This document shows, one piece after another, positions 7,802 through 14,469 of a stretch of DNA of 64,000 bases (positions are counted from its first letter, which is position 1; each line of letters starts with the position of its first letter). Source of the DNA: Gaiellasilicea sp963749515 (GTDB taxonomy: Bacteria; Actinomycetota; Thermoleophilia; Gaiellales; Gaiellaceae); NCBI GenBank assembly GCA_963749515.1, contig CAVVMR010000010.1, positions 761,254-825,253 of the forward strand. The letters are read 5' to 3'. The notes under the pieces were generated by a model, which saw only the letters and a program-made list of their open reading frames with translations, was not told the origin of the DNA and ran no database searches. A program made the translations under genes and the position numbers.

Positions 7802-8574
7802 CTGAAGAGCCTCGTTCGGTACGCGCGGCGGGCCAGCACGAGGCCGCCGATCGTCCATGCAAGGAGATAGGCGACGTGGCCGAGCGCCGGCAGCGGATCG
7901 ACCGTGCCCAGCATCAACCCCCGGCAGAGCTCGACGCCGTGCCAGATAGGAGTCACGTAGGCCAGGACCTCGAGTGCGAGCGGCATCTGGGAGACCGGGA
8001 AGAACGTCCCGGAGAAGAGGAACATCGGCACGATCACGAAGCGAAAGATCGGCGGAAAGCTCGAGTCCGACTCGGTCTTCGCCGCGTACGCCGCCATCGG
8101 CATCGAGAACGCAGTCCCGATCAGGACCGCGACCGGGATCACGAGCAGGCCCAGCCACGAGTGGACCGCTCCGAACGCCGCGACGACGAGCAGGTATGCG
8201 GCGCTCCCGGTGAGCACACGCGTGATCACGAACAGCTGGTGGCCGATCAGCACGTCTCGCTCGGAGAGCGGGGTCGCAGTCATCGCGTAGTAGGTCCGCG
8301 TCCACTTGATCGCGCCCATCACCGGCCAGCTCGACTCCGTCGCCGCCGTCTGCATCGCCGCCGTGGCGAGCAGGCCGGGTGCGATGAAGTCGAGGTAGGG
8401 AACGCCGGAGGGCGCGTTGGGCGACTTGTCGACGATCGTGCCGAGCCCGACGCCCAGGGCCGCCAGGTAGAGCAGCGGGTTGACGAGGCTCGTCCCGATC
8501 GTGCCCCGCCAGACGCGCTTGTACTGCGCAAGCCAGTGCTCGTAGGCGCGGAGCGGCTGGAGAATGCCGTCCAC
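7798..8574 (-). CDS. ABC-2 type exporter permease (first subunit)
   Basis: A protein of 258 aa, homologous in layout to the next gene: RGTIGTSLVNPLLYLAALG is the first span, followed by LDFIAPGLLATAAMQTA and the signature PMFLFSGTFFPVSQMP. The two permeases share the same order of motifs and near-equal length, so they are ancient duplicates forming a heterodimer. The ATG starts 1 nt after the ATPase stop codon, and its own stop overlaps the GTG of the second permease. Together these three genes form a compact exporter operon. Confidence 0.9.
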   Translation of the reverse strand: MDGILQPLRAYEHWLAQYKRVWRGTIGTSLVNPLLYLAALGVGLGTIVDKSPNAPSGVPYLDFIAPGLLATAAMQTAATESSWPVMGAIKWTRTYYAMTATPLSERDVLIGHQLFVITRVLTGSAAYLLVVAAFGAVHSWLGLLVIPVAVLIGTAFSMPMAAYAAKTESDSSFPPIFRFVIVPMFLFSGTFFPVSQMPLALEVLAYVTPIWHGVELCRGLMLGTVDPLPALGHVAYLLAWTIGGLVLARRAYRTRLFR

Positions 8575-8575
8575 G

Positions 8576-9502
8576 TCAGTCCACCAGCGTCCGGCCGGTC
8601 AGGTGGAGGAAGACGTCCTCGAGCGTGCTGCGTCGGATGAGCGTCGAGTGCGGCGGAAGACCGCGCTCCGCGATCGCAGCTGCGGTGGCGTCGCCGTCGT
8701 CGGTGTAGACGAGAACGCGGTCCGGCAGCTCCTCGACGCGGTTGCCGACGCCGTTCAGCGCGCCGCTCTCCGCCCGCTCTGCTTCGAAGCGCACCTCGAC
8801 CACCTCGCGCGTCGAGTACTTCTCGATCAGCTGGCGCGGCGATCCTTCCGCCACGATCCGGCCGTGATCCATGACGACGAGCCGGTCGCAGAGCTGCTCC
8901 GCCTCGTCCATGTAGTGCGTGGTCAGCACGAGCGTCACGCCGCGCTGCTTCAGCCGGAACAGACGGTCCCAGACGACGTGGCGCGCCTGCGGGTCGAGCC
9001 CGGTCGTCGGCTCGTCGAGGAGCAGCAGCTCGGGATCGTTGACGAGCGATCGGGCGATCGTCAGGCGCCGCTTCATCCCGCCCGAGAGCGGCTCGACCCT
9101 GTCGCCCGCCCGCTCGGTCAGCTGGACGAAGTCGAGCAGCTCGTCGATCTTCGGCTTCAGCTCGCGGCGCGAGAGCCCGAAGTAGCGCCCGTAGATCAGC
9201 ACGTTCTCCCTCACCGTCAGCTCGGTGTCGAGCGTGTCCTGCTGCGGCACGACTCCGAGCCGGGCGCGGATTCCGGGGCCGTCCGCCTCGGGATCGAGGC
9301 CGAGGATCCGCAGCGTCCCGCCACTCACCGGGGAGACGCAGCCGATCATCCGCATCGTCGAGCTCTTGCCCGCACCGTTGGGCCCGAGGAAGCCGAACGC
9401 CTCACCGCGCCGCACGTCGAGGTCGATTCGGTCCACCGCGACGAGCTCTCCGAACTGCTTCAGGAGCCCGCGTGCATGGATCATTGCGCCGTTCTCGCTC
9501 AC
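8576..9502 (-). CDS. ABC transporter ATP-binding protein (DrrA/NodI-like)
   Basis: A protein of 308 aa with Walker A GPNGAGKSS, the Q-loop region PQQDTLDTELTVREN, signature LSGGMKRRL, Walker B LLLLDEPTTGLD and the switch histidine in TTHYMDEAEQLCD. The C-terminal 80 residues (EVVEVRFEAERAES onward) match the extra domain of DrrA-like exporters. I place the start at GTG 9502, preceded by AGGTAGG; ATG 9484 six codons downstream is an alternative. It is the first gene of the exporter operon and follows ribF by only 14 nt on the same strand. Confidence 0.92.
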   Translation of the reverse strand: MSENGAMIHARGLLKQFGELVAVDRIDLDVRRGEAFGFLGPNGAGKSSTMRMIGCVSPVSGGTLRILGLDPEADGPGIRARLGVVPQQDTLDTELTVRENVLIYGRYFGLSRRELKPKIDELLDFVQLTERAGDRVEPLSGGMKRRLTIARSLVNDPELLLLDEPTTGLDPQARHVVWDRLFRLKQRGVTLVLTTHYMDEAEQLCDRLVVMDHGRIVAEGSPRQLIEKYSTREVVEVRFEAERAESGALNGVGNRVEELPDRVLVYTDDGDATAAAIAERGLPPHSTLIRRSTLEDVFLHLTGRTLVD

Positions 9503-9516
9503 GGCGCTCAACCTAC

Positions 9517-10341
9517 CTACGCCGGCCGGACTGCCTTTCTCGTCGCGTCGACGTCGCGCGCGATCTGCTCGATCAGCTCTTGCTCGCTCTCGAACACCTG
9601 CTCGTCGCGGAGACGCTCCCACAGCTCGACCACGAGCCGGCGTCCATACAGGTCGCCCTCGAAGTCGAGCAGGTGCGGTTCGATCCGCCGCTCCTCGCCG
9701 CCGTAGTGCGGGTTCGTCCCGATCGAAACCGCGGCGCGATGGTCGAGTGCGGCACCGGCGTAGATCCCGTACCGGGGCACGAGCAGGCTCGGGTCGACGG
9801 CGAGGTTGGCCGTCGGATAGCCGAGCGTGCCGCCGCGCTGGTCGCCGCTGACGACGATTCCGTCCAGCTCCGGCGGCCGTCCGAGCAGGCGTGCAGCCTC
9901 CCCCACCTCGCCCACGTGCAGGTGGCGGCGGATCTCGGTCGACGAGATGCCTTCCAGCAGCGGCACGGGCCGCACGTCGAGGCCGAGGCCTTCGAGCAGC
10001 TCGAGGTCGCCTCGCCGCCGGCGGCCGAAGCGGAAGTCCTCGCCCGCGACGACGACCGAGGCTCCGGCGAGGTGGACCGCCGCGAACTCCTCCGGCTCCT
10101 GCTGGGAGATCTCGAGCGTGAAGTCGAGCACCGTCGTCTCGGTGACGCCGAGCTCGGCCAGCAGCTCGAGCCGCCGCTCGAGGCTCGAGATCAGCTCGAC
10201 GAGGTTCCCGAGCACCACCCGCGGATGCGGATCGAAGGTCAGCACCCGGACCGGCAGACCCGTCGTCTGCGCCTCGGCGATCACCCGGCGGTGGCCAAGG
10301 TGCACGCCGTCGAACGTCCCGATCGCGACCGCGACACTCAT
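9517..10341 (-). CDS. ribF: Bifunctional riboflavin kinase/FAD synthetase
   Basis: A protein of 274 aa that makes FMN from riboflavin and then FAD. The N-terminal FAD synthetase half has the nucleotidyltransferase motif GTFDGVHLGHRRVI, TFDPHPR, FRFGRRRRGD and SSTEIRRHL. The C-terminal flavokinase half (about 160-274) contains GYPTANLAVD, GIYAG, SIGTNPHYGG, and ends with the LRDEQVFESEQELIEQIARD segment. It is slightly shorter than the usual 305-315 aa. Its ATG overlaps the truB stop by 4 nt. The truB-ribF pair is the standard bacterial neighbourhood at the end of the infB-rbfA block. Confidence 0.96.
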   Translation of the reverse strand: MSVAVAIGTFDGVHLGHRRVIAEAQTTGLPVRVLTFDPHPRVVLGNLVELISSLERRLELLAELGVTETTVLDFTLEISQQEPEEFAAVHLAGASVVVAGEDFRFGRRRRGDLELLEGLGLDVRPVPLLEGISSTEIRRHLHVGEVGEAARLLGRPPELDGIVVSGDQRGGTLGYPTANLAVDPSLLVPRYGIYAGAALDHRAAVSIGTNPHYGGEERRIEPHLLDFEGDLYGRRLVVELWERLRDEQVFESEQELIEQIARDVDATRKAVRPA

Positions 10342-10994
10342 GGCAGCAGTGCCAGTGCCTCCTCGGCCGGGATCACACGCTCCTCGTCGGCGTCCTCGAC
10401 TCGGAACGGGCCGATCTCGAGCCGGCGCAGCGTCACGCAGTGGCCTCCGAGCGCCTCGGCGATTGCCCGGACGTAGGTGCCCGAGCTGACGTGGAGGTCG
10501 AGGCGGACGACGCCGTCCGTATACGCGATGACATCGAGCGCGTCGACGCGTGAGCGCCGCAGCGGCATCTCCACGTGAACGCCGCGGCGGTGCAGCTTGT
10601 AGGCGCGCTCACCGCCGATCTTGACCGCGGACGCGGCCGGGATCGGCAGCTCGATCTCGCCGCGGAGGTCCGCGAGCCGTTGCTCGAGCTCCTCCGCCGA
10701 CGGCGCCTCGAGCGATTCCACGACCTCCCCCTCCGGATCGCCCGTGCTCGTACGCGACGTGAGGTCGACGTCCGTGAGATAGCGCTTGTCGAGACCGACG
10801 AACGATCCCGCCAATTTTGTCGACCGGCCGGAGAGCAAAAGCAACAATCCAGTCGCGAAAGGGTCAAGAGTTCCCGCATGGCCCATCTTCGTCCCGGTGC
10901 GAGACCGGACACGAGCAACGATGGCGAACGACGAGGGCCCGGCCGGCTTGTCGACGAGGATGATCCCGCTCGGCTCGAGGCCCTTCGGCGGCAT
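10338..10994 (-). CDS. truB: tRNA pseudouridine(55) synthase
   Basis: A 218-aa enzyme that isomerises U55 of the tRNA T-loop. The catalytic aspartate is in KMGHAGTLDPFATGLLLL. Further motifs are GIILVDKPAGPSSF at the N-terminus, KRYLTDVDL, SAVKIGGERAYKLHRRG and SSGTYVRAIAEALG. It lacks a C-terminal PUA extension, making it shorter than E. coli TruB (314 aa). Its ATG shares one base with the TGA of nrnA (TGATG), and its stop overlaps the ribF start, so nrnA-truB-ribF is one translationally linked unit. Confidence 0.96.
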   Translation of the reverse strand: MPPKGLEPSGIILVDKPAGPSSFAIVARVRSRTGTKMGHAGTLDPFATGLLLLLSGRSTKLAGSFVGLDKRYLTDVDLTSRTSTGDPEGEVVESLEAPSAEELEQRLADLRGEIELPIPAASAVKIGGERAYKLHRRGVHVEMPLRRSRVDALDVIAYTDGVVRLDLHVSSGTYVRAIAEALGGHCVTLRRLEIGPFRVEDADEERVIPAEEALALLP

Positions 10995-12016
10995 CAGCCG
11001 GCGGCGGGCGCGCCGAGCGCGGCGACGAACTCACGCCTGAGGAAGTCGGTGATCCCGTCGATCGTGTCGTCGCTCGAGAAGCCGGCCGCCTGGCGGTGAC
11101 CGCCGCCGCCGGAGGCCCTCGCGATCGCAGAGACGTCGATCTCGTCGTGGGAGGCCCGCAACGAGACGCGCCGCGCCGGCGTTCCTCCACGCGGCGGCTC
11201 GCGGATCATGGCGGCCATGTCGGCGCCCTCGACCGCGCGCAGGAAGTCGATGATCCCTTCCGAGTACGGCTCGACCGCGCCGACCGCCGCAAAGTCGTCC
11301 CGGAGCAGGTAGGAGACGACGAGCCGTCCGCCCTCGTACACCTGGGCGCGCTCGAGCGCCCGGGCGAGGAGCTTCAGCTTCGCGAACTGGACGTTCTCGT
11401 AGACGTCCTGGAAGACCTTGTGGACGTCAGCCCCCGCCTCGACGAGCTCCGCCGCGAGTCGCAGCGCCTTGGGCGTCGTATTCGCGTACTGGAAGCGTCC
11501 GGTGTCGGTGACGAGCGCCGTGTAGAGCGGCTCGGCGAGCTCCGGCGTGAGCTCGATGGCGAGCTCGCCGAAGATGTCGCGCAGCATCTCTCCCGTTGAG
11601 GACGCCGCCGCGTCGACGAGGTTCACGTCGCCGAAGCGCGAGTTGTCGTGGTGGTGGTCGATGTTGAGCGTGAACGGCGCCAGGTGGAGCACGGCGGGAT
11701 CGGCGCCGATCCGGCTCTCGTTCGCGCAGTCGACCGCGACGAGCGTCCGCTCTGCGGTGTCGGCGGGCAGCTCCCGCTGCAGGTCGCCGAGCTCCAGAAA
11801 GCGGTACTCGCCCGGGAGCGGCGCCGGGCCTGCGAGGAACATCACGCTGTCCTTGCCGAGCGCCCGCAGAGCGAGGTGAGCCGCGAGCAGCGAGCCGAGG
11901 GCGTCTCCATCCGGATTCTCGTGCGTCGTGACGAGGAACCGCTCGCGGCCGCGGATCGCCTCGACGACCGCCCCGAGGTCAGCTGCTGTCGTCGTCTGGT
12001 TCGGGGGCGAGCTCAT
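10994..12016 (-). CDS. nrnA: DHH/DHHA1 phosphoesterase, oligoribonuclease and pAp phosphatase
   Basis: A protein of 340 aa with the DHH metal site at THENPDGDALGS, DCANESRIG and the eponymous LNIDHHHDNSRFG, and a C-terminal DHHA1 domain with SGGGGHRQAAGF. NrnA-type proteins finish RNA decay by hydrolysing short oligonucleotides and also dephosphorylate pAp. The same family includes c-di-NMP and pGpG hydrolases, which is notable given the many cyclic-di-GMP proteins in this window. The N-terminus overlaps the 3' end of rbfA by 38 nt. Position between rbfA and truB is typical for Actinobacteria and Firmicutes. Confidence 0.93.
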   Translation of the reverse strand: MSSPPNQTTTAADLGAVVEAIRGRERFLVTTHENPDGDALGSLLAAHLALRALGKDSVMFLAGPAPLPGEYRFLELGDLQRELPADTAERTLVAVDCANESRIGADPAVLHLAPFTLNIDHHHDNSRFGDVNLVDAAASSTGEMLRDIFGELAIELTPELAEPLYTALVTDTGRFQYANTTPKALRLAAELVEAGADVHKVFQDVYENVQFAKLKLLARALERAQVYEGGRLVVSYLLRDDFAAVGAVEPYSEGIIDFLRAVEGADMAAMIREPPRGGTPARRVSLRASHDEIDVSAIARASGGGGHRQAAGFSSDDTIDGITDFLRREFVAALGAPAAG

Positions 12017-12335
12017 CGATGAGTTTGGACATCCGAACGCCGTGCTCGACCGCGTGATCGTATTCGAACGAGAGCAGCGGGGTCCGCTTCATCCGGAGCT
12101 CCCGTGAGAGCCTGGCCTGGAGCACGCCGTGCGCGGCCACGAGCCCGGTCATGCTCGCGCTCCGCTTCTTCTCGCTGCCGAGCACGCTCACGTAGACCGT
12201 CGCCTGCCGCAGGTCCTGCGACGTCTTGACGCCGGTGACGGTCACGAACCCGATACGCGGGTCCTTCAGCTCGAGCAGGGCCTCCGAAAGAACCTGACGG
12301 AGCGACTCGTTGACTCTGCGCATCCGCTCGGGCAT
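11979..12335 (-). CDS. rbfA: Ribosome-binding factor A
   Basis: A 118-aa cold-shock ribosome maturation factor that binds the 30S precursor and helps process the 5' end of 16S rRNA. Motifs are RMRRVNESLRQVLSEAL, LKDPRIGFVTVTGV, ATVYVSVLG and RLSRELRMKRTPLLSFEYD. The acidic C-terminal tail is typical. Its ATG is 7 nt after a TACCGT hexamer (12343-12348, minus strand), which could be a -10 element giving a nearly leaderless mRNA. It is separated from ylxP by the structured element at 12354-12522, so a private promoter is plausible. Confidence 0.95.
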   Translation of the reverse strand: MPERMRRVNESLRQVLSEALLELKDPRIGFVTVTGVKTSQDLRQATVYVSVLGSEKKRSASMTGLVAAHGVLQARLSRELRMKRTPLLSFEYDHAVEHGVRMSKLIDELAPEPDDDSS

Positions 12336-12353
12336 ACGCCCTACGGTAGCGAG

Positions 12354-12522
12354 CTAGGAGGGTTCGGCGGAACGTCGCTCGTCGCCGGGCTGCGATGCTC
12401 GTTCCGAGGCAAGGACGCAGGGAGCGTTCATAGCTGGAAGCTATGGGCGCGACTGAGGACGCCGCATCGGGGCGAGGAGCGCAGCCCGGCGGCTCAGCCG
12501 ATGTTTCGCCGAACCCTCCTAG
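12354..12522 (+). repeat. Structured intergenic element, copy 1 (nested palindrome between rbfA and ylxP)
   Basis: The element is a set of nested helices. The outer arms 12354-12373 and 12503-12522 are 20 bp with one G-U position. Inside, 12383-12394 pairs perfectly with 12480-12491; CGATGC (12393-12398) can pair with GCATCG (12464-12469); and 12424-12435 forms a 12-bp hairpin with 12439-12450 around a GGA loop. The region about 12412-12469 matches copy 2 at 28461-28515 in sequence and layout (AGGACGCA, hairpin with GCTGGNAGC tip, GCGACTGAGGACG). The right arm includes the ylxP stop codon. Strand is assigned from the G-U pairs, which only form in plus-strand RNA. Confidence 0.75.
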
Positions 12523-12818
12523 TCATCGATGGTGACGAGCTCGCGGTCGACGGCGCCGAGCTCCCACTCGCGCGAAGCCAGGTAGCGCTCGGCGTCGGCC
12601 AGAAGCTTCTGTGCCTCACCGTGCTCCCGCGTGACGACCGCGGCCGTGATCCGCGCCCGCTGCCACACGTCGTGATGATCGACCTCGGCAACCGAGGCTC
12701 CGAAGCGGTTTCGCAGCTGATCCTTGGCCGACCGGAGCAGCATCCGCTTCTCCTTCAGGGAGTGTGCCTCCGGAAAATAGAGCTCAGCCGAGAGGATCCC
12801 GATCCAGCCGCTCGCCAT
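12519..12818 (-). CDS. ylxP: YlxP-like DUF503 protein
   Basis: A 99-aa protein of the DUF503 family, found beside infB and rbfA in most Gram-positives. It begins WIGILSAELYFPEAHSLKEKR, with HSLKEKR being the family signature, and continues RLRNRFGASVAEVDHHDVWQRA (shown as its ends RNRFGASVAEV and DVWQRA). Its biochemical role is not established; ribosome assembly is suspected from the neighbourhood. It is followed by structured element copy 1, whose right arm covers its TAG stop. The divergent diguanylate cyclase gene starts about 50 nt upstream. Confidence 0.92.
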   Translation of the reverse strand: MASGWIGILSAELYFPEAHSLKEKRMLLRSAKDQLRNRFGASVAEVDHHDVWQRARITAAVVTREHGEAQKLLADAERYLASREWELGAVDRELVTIDD

Positions 12819-12870
12819 CGGGCCATTGAACCCTCAATCCCGCCAGTCTGCGGCCGAATACGGCGTCGAG

Positions 12871-14469
12871 ATGAACATCTTGCGCTTTGCGGCGGTCTTG
12901 CTCGCCTTTGTGGCCTCTGTCTCCGCTGTCGTCTGGATGACCGCGTCCGGCGAGCGGCAAGCGGCCGAGCGGCTCGCTGAGGAGCGCGCTTCCGCAGAAG
13001 ACATGCTGTCCGCTTTCCTGGCGCGCGAGAGCGCGCTGCGCGGATTCGCCGAGTCTGGACGCCCGAGCTTTCTCGAGGCTTACGAGGAAGCGAGCGCCTC
13101 GCTCGGCGACGCAACCGATCGCGCCTATGCCGGCACGGATGGCGACGAAGAGGAGGAGCTCACGCCGATCGACGAGCAGCAACGCCTTGCCGAGCGCTGG
13201 GCCGGAGTTGCGAACGACGTCATCATCCGCGTTCGAGGCGGCCGCTCCGTCACGGCGGAGTCGACGTTGATCCGGAACGACCTGGCTGCCCGCTTCGAGC
13301 GAGCGAATACGGAGCTGGTCGAATCGGTCGAGGAGGAGAGCGTCGGGGCGTACCGACTGGCCCTCGAGCGCGCGGTGGCGATGATCGTCCTGCTGAGCCT
13401 CGCGTTCGCGTGCGCGGGCGGGCTGCTGATGCGCCGCCTCCGCCGTACCGAGGAGACACGCCAGCAGATCGAGTCGACCTACCACGCTTCGCAGCGCGAG
13501 TTCGCCGAAACGCTGCAGGTGACCGAGAACGAGGCAGAGGCGCACGCGCTCGTGAAGCGGCATCTCGAGCGATCGCTCGTCGACGCCGAGATCGTCGTGC
13601 TGAACCGGAACAACAGCCAGAACCGGCTCGAGGCGGCAACACCGGTCGATCCGAACAGCACGATCGGCTCCAAGCTGATCGACTCCTCGCCGAAGTCGTG
13701 CCTCGCGATCCGGCTCGGCCGCATGCACGAGCAGGCCGAAGACGACGAGCCGCTGCTCACGTGCTCCCTCTGCGGAGACGAGAAGCGGACCACCTGCGTC
13801 CCCTCCCTGGTGGGCGGCGAGGTGATCGGCTCGGTGCTCGTCACGCACGAGAGCCCGCTCGCGCCTCGTGATCGCAGCCGGATCCAGGAATCCGTCGGAC
13901 AGGCGGCGCCGGTGCTGGCGAACCTCCGCAACCTCGCAATCGCCGAGGTCCGGGCGGCAACGGACGTGCTCACCGGCCTTCCCAACGCCCGCGCGCTCCG
14001 AGACAACCTCATCCGGATGGTCGCGCAGTCCGACCGCTCCGAGCTGCCGCTCACCGCGATCCTCTGCGACCTCGACCACTTCAAGGAGATCAACGACGTC
14101 TACGGGCACGAGAAGGGCGACGAAGCCCTCGCTGCCGCGAGCGCGACGCTCCGCGGCGCCGTTCGCGAAAGCGATCTCGTCGGCCGCTTCGGCGGTGAGG
14201 AGTTCCTGATCCTGCTCCCCGCCACGCCGCTCGACGGCGCGCTGACGCTCGCCGAGAAGCTGCGCGCGGAGCTCGAGCTCGTCACCGTACCGGGCATCGA
14301 CCGCAGGATCACGGCGAGCTTCGGCGTCGCCTGCTTCCCGTTCGACGCTCCCGACGGCACGGCGCTCGTCCGTGTCGCCGACCGCGCTCTCTACGCCGCG
14401 AAGGCCGCCGGACGGAACTGCATCGTCGGCTCGGCGGACCTGCTCGCCGGCGGCAAAGCCTCGGACTAG
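12871..14469 (+). CDS. Membrane-anchored diguanylate cyclase with GAF-like domain
   Basis: A protein of 532 aa. It has a first membrane span at about 3-23, a periplasmic helical region (about 25-170), a second span about 171-190, a coiled segment, a GAF-like domain (about 230-365) with the cysteine cluster CSLCGDEKRTTC, and a C-terminal GGDEF domain. The active loop is GGEEF at 441-445, and RESD five residues before it is the product-inhibition site. It makes cyclic di-GMP from GTP in response to an unknown outside or redox signal. ATG 12871 is preferred over the TTG 15 codons upstream because the membrane anchor follows directly. It sits on the opposite strand between ylxP and infB, sharing a CTAG with the infB stop. 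Confidence 0.9.
   Translation: MNILRFAAVLLAFVASVSAVVWMTASGERQAAERLAEERASAEDMLSAFLARESALRGFAESGRPSFLEAYEEASASLGDATDRAYAGTDGDEEEELTPIDEQQRLAERWAGVANDVIIRVRGGRSVTAESTLIRNDLAARFERANTELVESVEEESVGAYRLALERAVAMIVLLSLAFACAGGLLMRRLRRTEETRQQIESTYHASQREFAETLQVTENEAEAHALVKRHLERSLVDAEIVVLNRNNSQNRLEAATPVDPNSTIGSKLIDSSPKSCLAIRLGRMHEQAEDDEPLLTCSLCGDEKRTTCVPSLVGGEVIGSVLVTHESPLAPRDRSRIQESVGQAAPVLANLRNLAIAEVRAATDVLTGLPNARALRDNLIRMVAQSDRSELPLTAILCDLDHFKEINDVYGHEKGDEALAAASATLRGAVRESDLVGRFGGEEFLILLPATPLDGALTLAEKLRAELELVTVPGIDRRITASFGVACFPFDAPDGTALVRVADRALYAAKAAGRNCIVGSADLLAGGKASD

Noticed and set aside
12412..12469. CTGAGGA in the structured elements as the CUGANGA core of a hammerhead ribozyme
   Set aside because: The second core strand GAAA and the correct stem order are absent in both copies on either strand.
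12354..12522. Structured element as a MITE with terminal inverted repeats
   Set aside because: The arms differ completely between the two copies and there are no flanking target duplications; a mobile element would keep its ends.
12826..12870. TTG start giving the diguanylate cyclase 15 more residues
   Set aside because: The ATG at 12871 is directly followed by the membrane anchor; the extension adds nothing conserved.
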